Assembly (NCBI GenBank): GCA_015057635.1
Contig: SVEB01000013.1
Span: 1 to 45,729, forward strand
DNA length: 45,729 nt
From: Lachnospiraceae bacterium
Lineage (GTDB): Bacteria; Bacillota; Clostridia; Lachnospirales; Lachnospiraceae
Direction of reading: 5' to 3'
Position numbers and translations under genes: made by a program. Positions 43,200 to 45,729 of the stretch are shown here, one piece after another. Within the stretch, counting starts at the first letter, position 1. Each line of letters starts with the position of its first letter. The notes beneath the pieces were generated by a model. That model ran no database searches and was not told the origin of the DNA. It was given only the letters and a program-made list of their open reading frames with translations.

Positions 43200-44309
43200 A
43201 TGCGCATATTTCAATCCTGTTCTAACCAAAATACTATCATGCCCTGTCTGGCCGTCAACGCCATAAAAAAACATCCTTACATCTCACCCTATACGCCAGA
43301 ACAGATAAAGAAAGCCTATTTCTTCCCAGATGCACCGATTCTGAATCAGAACATATCCATTGTGGTTGCTTATGGCTATTCCGCATGCCTTTGTGATCTT
43401 GATGCTTTTTCAAGATACTTTCAGCTGCCTCCGCCGAATGTTTCCGTTTTTTATCCACAGGGCACGCCAGAACTTACCGATCCTTTCTGGGCATTGGAAA
43501 CTGCGCTTGACCTTCAGTGGACTCATGCACTTGCGCCGGAATCCTCTATTAATCTGGTTGTCGCAAAATCTGCTTCCGATTCCGACTTAATCGATGCGGT
43601 AGACTACGCCGTCGGGCTCGATGCTCCTCTGATTGCAATGTGCTGGGGAACCAAAGAATTCACGGATGAGATCATATTGGACTATCACTTCCGTCTGACT
43701 GAGGTAACATTTATTGCTGCTTCCGGTAATTCGGGCGTCCCAAGCTGGCCTTCTGTCTCACCATCTGTCATATCCGCAGGCGGCACTTCCTTACAGATTG
43801 ATTCTAACGGAAGAGTCAAATCCAGTGAACTTGCCTGGTATTTTTCAGGCGGCGGTATCAGTGAGTTCGAGACACGGCCAAGATGGCAGTATAATGGCCT
43901 GCTTGAAGGCTGCAAAACAAACTTTCGCATCACTCCGGATATTTCTTTCTTTTCTGACCCATGTCCAGGAGTTCCGGTATATATCAGCATTCCGGTTTCG
44001 ATTAGCAAAAATGTAGAATTGGAGGGCTGGACACAGGTTGGAGGCACAAGTCTTTCCTGCATTGGCATTACCTCCATTCTATCCTATGTAGGATATTTCT
44101 CTAAGGAACATCCGCTTTTCCTCCCGGCACTGTATCATTTAAGCGGTCAAAAAGAATATAAAAATCCATACCATGTGTTCCATGATATTAAAAACGGGAA
44201 TTCCCTTAACTATCCGGCATCCTGTGGCTACGACCTGGCAACCGGCCTTGGAACGCTTCATGTGTCCAAGTTCCTGCGTGCCATTAACGAGCTTGATTTA
44301 AAATGTTAA
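43200..44309 (+). CDS. S53 (sedolisin-like) serine-carboxyl peptidase, without signal or pro-domain
   Basis: The 369 residues begin near the catalytic domain (SPYTPEQIKKAYFFPDAP). Sedolisin marks are the Glu-Asp pair in FWALETALDLQW (Glu100, Asp104), the nucleophile in VGGTSLSC (Ser284) and the Ca site DIKNGNSLNYPASCGYDLATGLGT. The oxyanion residue, normally Asp in SGDSG, is Asn177 in AASGNSG, as in subtilisin. Sedolisins usually have a signal peptide and a pro-domain of about 200 residues; both are missing, so the protein should be cytoplasmic and not self-activated. ATG 43200 has AGAGGTG 6 nt upstream; the in-frame GTG at 43191 lies inside that SD. Several Cys at the N-terminus are unusual. 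Single plus-strand gene. Confidence 0.88.
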   Translation: MRIFQSCSNQNTIMPCLAVNAIKKHPYISPYTPEQIKKAYFFPDAPILNQNISIVVAYGYSACLCDLDAFSRYFQLPPPNVSVFYPQGTPELTDPFWALETALDLQWTHALAPESSINLVVAKSASDSDLIDAVDYAVGLDAPLIAMCWGTKEFTDEIILDYHFRLTEVTFIAASGNSGVPSWPSVSPSVISAGGTSLQIDSNGRVKSSELAWYFSGGGISEFETRPRWQYNGLLEGCKTNFRITPDISFFSDPCPGVPVYISIPVSISKNVELEGWTQVGGTSLSCIGITSILSYVGYFSKEHPLFLPALYHLSGQKEYKNPYHVFHDIKNGNSLNYPASCGYDLATGLGTLHVSKFLRAINELDLKC

Positions 44310-44383
44310 TATCGTTCAAGTATTATTAGTATGCCCGAAGAATAGTACAACATTTGCATCCGAAACACTGGAAAATAAAACCC

Positions 44384-44450
44384 AAAAAGCCATATCAACC
44401 AGATAGCCGAGATTCTTTTCTCTATCGCTTTCTGATGATATGGCTTTTTT
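44384..44450. terminator. Terminator behind the S53 gene, also usable from the phosphatase side
   Basis: AAAAAGCCATATCA and TGATATGGCTTTTT are perfect 14-bp arms around a long loop. TTTTTT ends the right arm on the plus strand. It lies between convergent genes. Confidence 0.75.
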
Positions 44451-44519
44451 GCTGCTCTTTTATAATATTGCTTTTAGCGCGATCTTATATCTTAAATCTA
44501 GCTCTTAGATATTCCACTC

Positions 44520-45116
44520 CTATAAAAGAATAGCAGATGCACTCACTGCCTTTTTAATATCTTCTGTATCAATTACCGTAATCCCAGTATTCTCTGGCTT
44601 AAACGACCACATCTTTTCAAATGGAGTATCCGTGATGAAACACATAAGAGACATAATAACGGCACCATGGGTTACCACTGCCACATCCTCTTTCTCCGTT
44701 TCCATAATATGATCGATCGCTTTCACCACACGTTCCACTACATCCTGATAACATTCACCATTTGGCGTTCTTACGTAACGGCGGTTTTTCTCCCATTTTT
44801 CAAATGCTTCCGGATATTCGGTCTTCACCTGTTCCCATGTCTTTCCTTCCCAGTCTCCGAAATTCGCTTCTTCAAGTCCTGGCATTTTAACACATTCTAT
44901 ATTCATCGCATCGGCTAAGATCTGGCCGGTTTTAAATGCACGTTTCTGTGGACTTGTATACACTTTAACCGGCTGATAGCCTTCTTTTTTCACTTTTCCA
45001 TATAACTGTTGTGCCTGAGCAATTCCGTTTTCATTCAGTTCAATATCTTTGCTTCCCTGCATTCTTCCGGCGACATTCCAGTCCGTCTCTCCGTGTCGTA
45101 TCATATATAACTTCAT
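44520..45116 (-). CDS. Histidine phosphatase family protein (phosphoglycerate-mutase-like)
   Basis: This 198-residue protein starts with the catalytic block LYMIRHGETDWNVAGRMQGS, where His is phosphorylated. YTSPQKRAFKTGQILADA, GLEEANFGDWEGKTWEQV and VAVVTHGAVIMSLMCFI (second catalytic His) follow. Members hydrolyse small phosphate esters; alpha-ribazole phosphate, fructose bisphosphate and phosphoserine are possible substrates. Neighbours do not decide. The ATG at 45116 has TAGGAG before it. A monocistronic arrangement is likely, with convergent S53 downstream. Confidence 0.92.
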   Translation of the reverse strand: MKLYMIRHGETDWNVAGRMQGSKDIELNENGIAQAQQLYGKVKKEGYQPVKVYTSPQKRAFKTGQILADAMNIECVKMPGLEEANFGDWEGKTWEQVKTEYPEAFEKWEKNRRYVRTPNGECYQDVVERVVKAIDHIMETEKEDVAVVTHGAVIMSLMCFITDTPFEKMWSFKPENTGITVIDTEDIKKAVSASAILL

Positions 45117-45294
45117 TCTTAAATGCTCCTATCTTCCCAAATGTATTCTATTCCCCAAGTAATCGCTGTTTTTCCAATATACTATCATTTTTTCGACATA
45201 TTTACAACCTTCAGCATAAATTACCATGCGCATCTGGAAGCAGGAAGGAGGATAAAAGAAGCTATGTTCTCACATTCATTCATCCCACGGTTGC

Positions 45295-45729
45295 TTATTC
45301 TACATTCGGCAGTTTGCTTAAACTTTCCTCTAGTTCTGCATCTGTCGGAATATAATCCTGCATCTGTCCATTATGAAACTTCTCATAGGCAAGCATATCA
45401 AAGTACCCCGTACCAGTAAGTCCGAATACGATCGTCTTTTCTTCCCCGGTCTCCTTGCATTTTAATGCTTCATCCATTGCAACACGGATTGCATGGCTGC
45501 TCTCCGGCGCCGGAAGGATTCCCTCCACCCTTGCAAATAATTCTGCCGCTTCAAATACAGATGTCTGTTCTACCGCTCTTGCTTCCATATAGCCTTCGTC
45601 ATAAAGCTCTGACAGAACGGAAGACATGCCATGATAACGCAGGCCGCCGGCATGATTTGGAGATGGTATGAATCCACTTCCTAATGTGTACATCTTCGCA
45701 AGCGGACACACCATTCCGGTATCACAGAA
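45295..45729 (-). CDS. TrpB2-type tryptophan synthase beta chain-like enzyme, C-terminal part
   Basis: The frame is open to the right edge and gives the last 144 residues. They begin FCDTGMVCPLAKMYTLGSGFIPSPNHAGGLRYHGMSSVLSELYDEGY and continue with EGILPAPESSHAIRVAMDEAL and KTIVFGLTGTGYFDMLAYEKF. FIPSPNHAGGLRYHG is diagnostic for the TrpB-like (TrpB2, TIGR01415) group of pyridoxal-phosphate enzymes; the PLP Lys lies outside the window. TrpB2 proteins convert indole and serine to tryptophan, often as an indole salvage route. No trpA is visible. About two thirds of the gene is missing. Confidence 0.9.
   Translation of the reverse strand, partial: FCDTGMVCPLAKMYTLGSGFIPSPNHAGGLRYHGMSSVLSELYDEGYMEARAVEQTSVFEAAELFARVEGILPAPESSHAIRVAMDEALKCKETGEEKTIVFGLTGTGYFDMLAYEKFHNGQMQDYIPTDAELEESLSKLPNVE

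Noticed and set aside
1..45729. tRNA, rRNA, CRISPR, prophage or transposon genes
   Set aside because: I scanned for conserved tRNA ends, regular spaced repeats and transposase or integrase motifs and found none.

Overview
The window looks like chromosomal DNA of a low- to medium-GC, anaerobic, gut-type Firmicute, most probably a pectin-using member of the Lachnospiraceae. This rests on gene content and style: strong AGGAGG-type ribosome binding sites, AT-rich spacers, a DacF / metallophosphoesterase / ScpA / ScpB block, and clostridial membrane families. The species call is inference. I see no rRNA, tRNA, CRISPR array, transposase or phage gene. Nearly all genes read on the minus strand. The two plus-strand exceptions are a GH27 alpha-galactosidase and an S53 peptidase.

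Layout. 1-2 kb: pectin methylesterase followed by a truncated MATE exporter. 2-3 kb: formate/nitrite-type channel. 3.2-6.5 kb: a tightly overlapping three-gene operon, made of a CobW/COG0523 GTPase, a permease fused to a second CobW-like P-loop domain, and a TIGR03943 partner (probable metal handling). 6.5-6.9 kb: a leader with a 37-bp-arm hairpin and alternating complementary 8-mers. 6.9-7.8 kb: an AT-rich metallophosphoesterase. 7.8-10.2 kb: a DUF2975 / XRE / DUF4173 membrane-regulator operon. 10.6-12.5 kb: an orphan substrate-binding lipoprotein and a zinc-ribbon coiled-coil protein. 12.7-23.5 kb: one 3597-residue secreted enzyme combining a PL11 rhamnogalacturonan lyase with two SGNH/CE12-type esterase domains and many binding or Ig-like modules. 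24-28.5 kb: TRIC channel, GH27 and an FAD oxidoreductase. 28.5-29.5 kb: a long spacer with a DnaA-box-like cluster and micro-ORFs. 29.5-34.1 kb: ScpB, ScpA, a degenerate site-2-protease-like protein, a metallophosphoesterase and a DacF-type carboxypeptidase. 34.2-36.4 kb: small zinc-ribbon proteins and a methyltransferase-like protein. 36.5-40 kb: GH95 and a double P-loop ATPase. 40 kb: a GC-rich palindrome of about 215 bp. 40.4-45.7 kb: YjiH-type membrane protein, GpsA-like dehydrogenase, S53 peptidase, histidine phosphatase and the end of a TrpB2-like enzyme.

How it fits together. Pectin methylesterase, the PL11/CE12 megaenzyme, GH27 and GH95 together suit attack on pectin: homogalacturonan demethylation, rhamnogalacturonan-I backbone cleavage and deacetylation, and removal of galactose and fucose/galactose side groups. 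The genes are dispersed rather than in one locus. The large enzyme has a signal peptide but no LPXTG, SLH or dockerin signature that I can see.

The least explained features are non-coding: four long hairpins (6632-6717, 24150-24244, 26978-27060, 40035-40249), a 25-bp motif shared by two spacers, and a cluster of tandem DnaA-box-like 9-mers. All positions, promoters and structures were read by eye. No database search or folding program was run.
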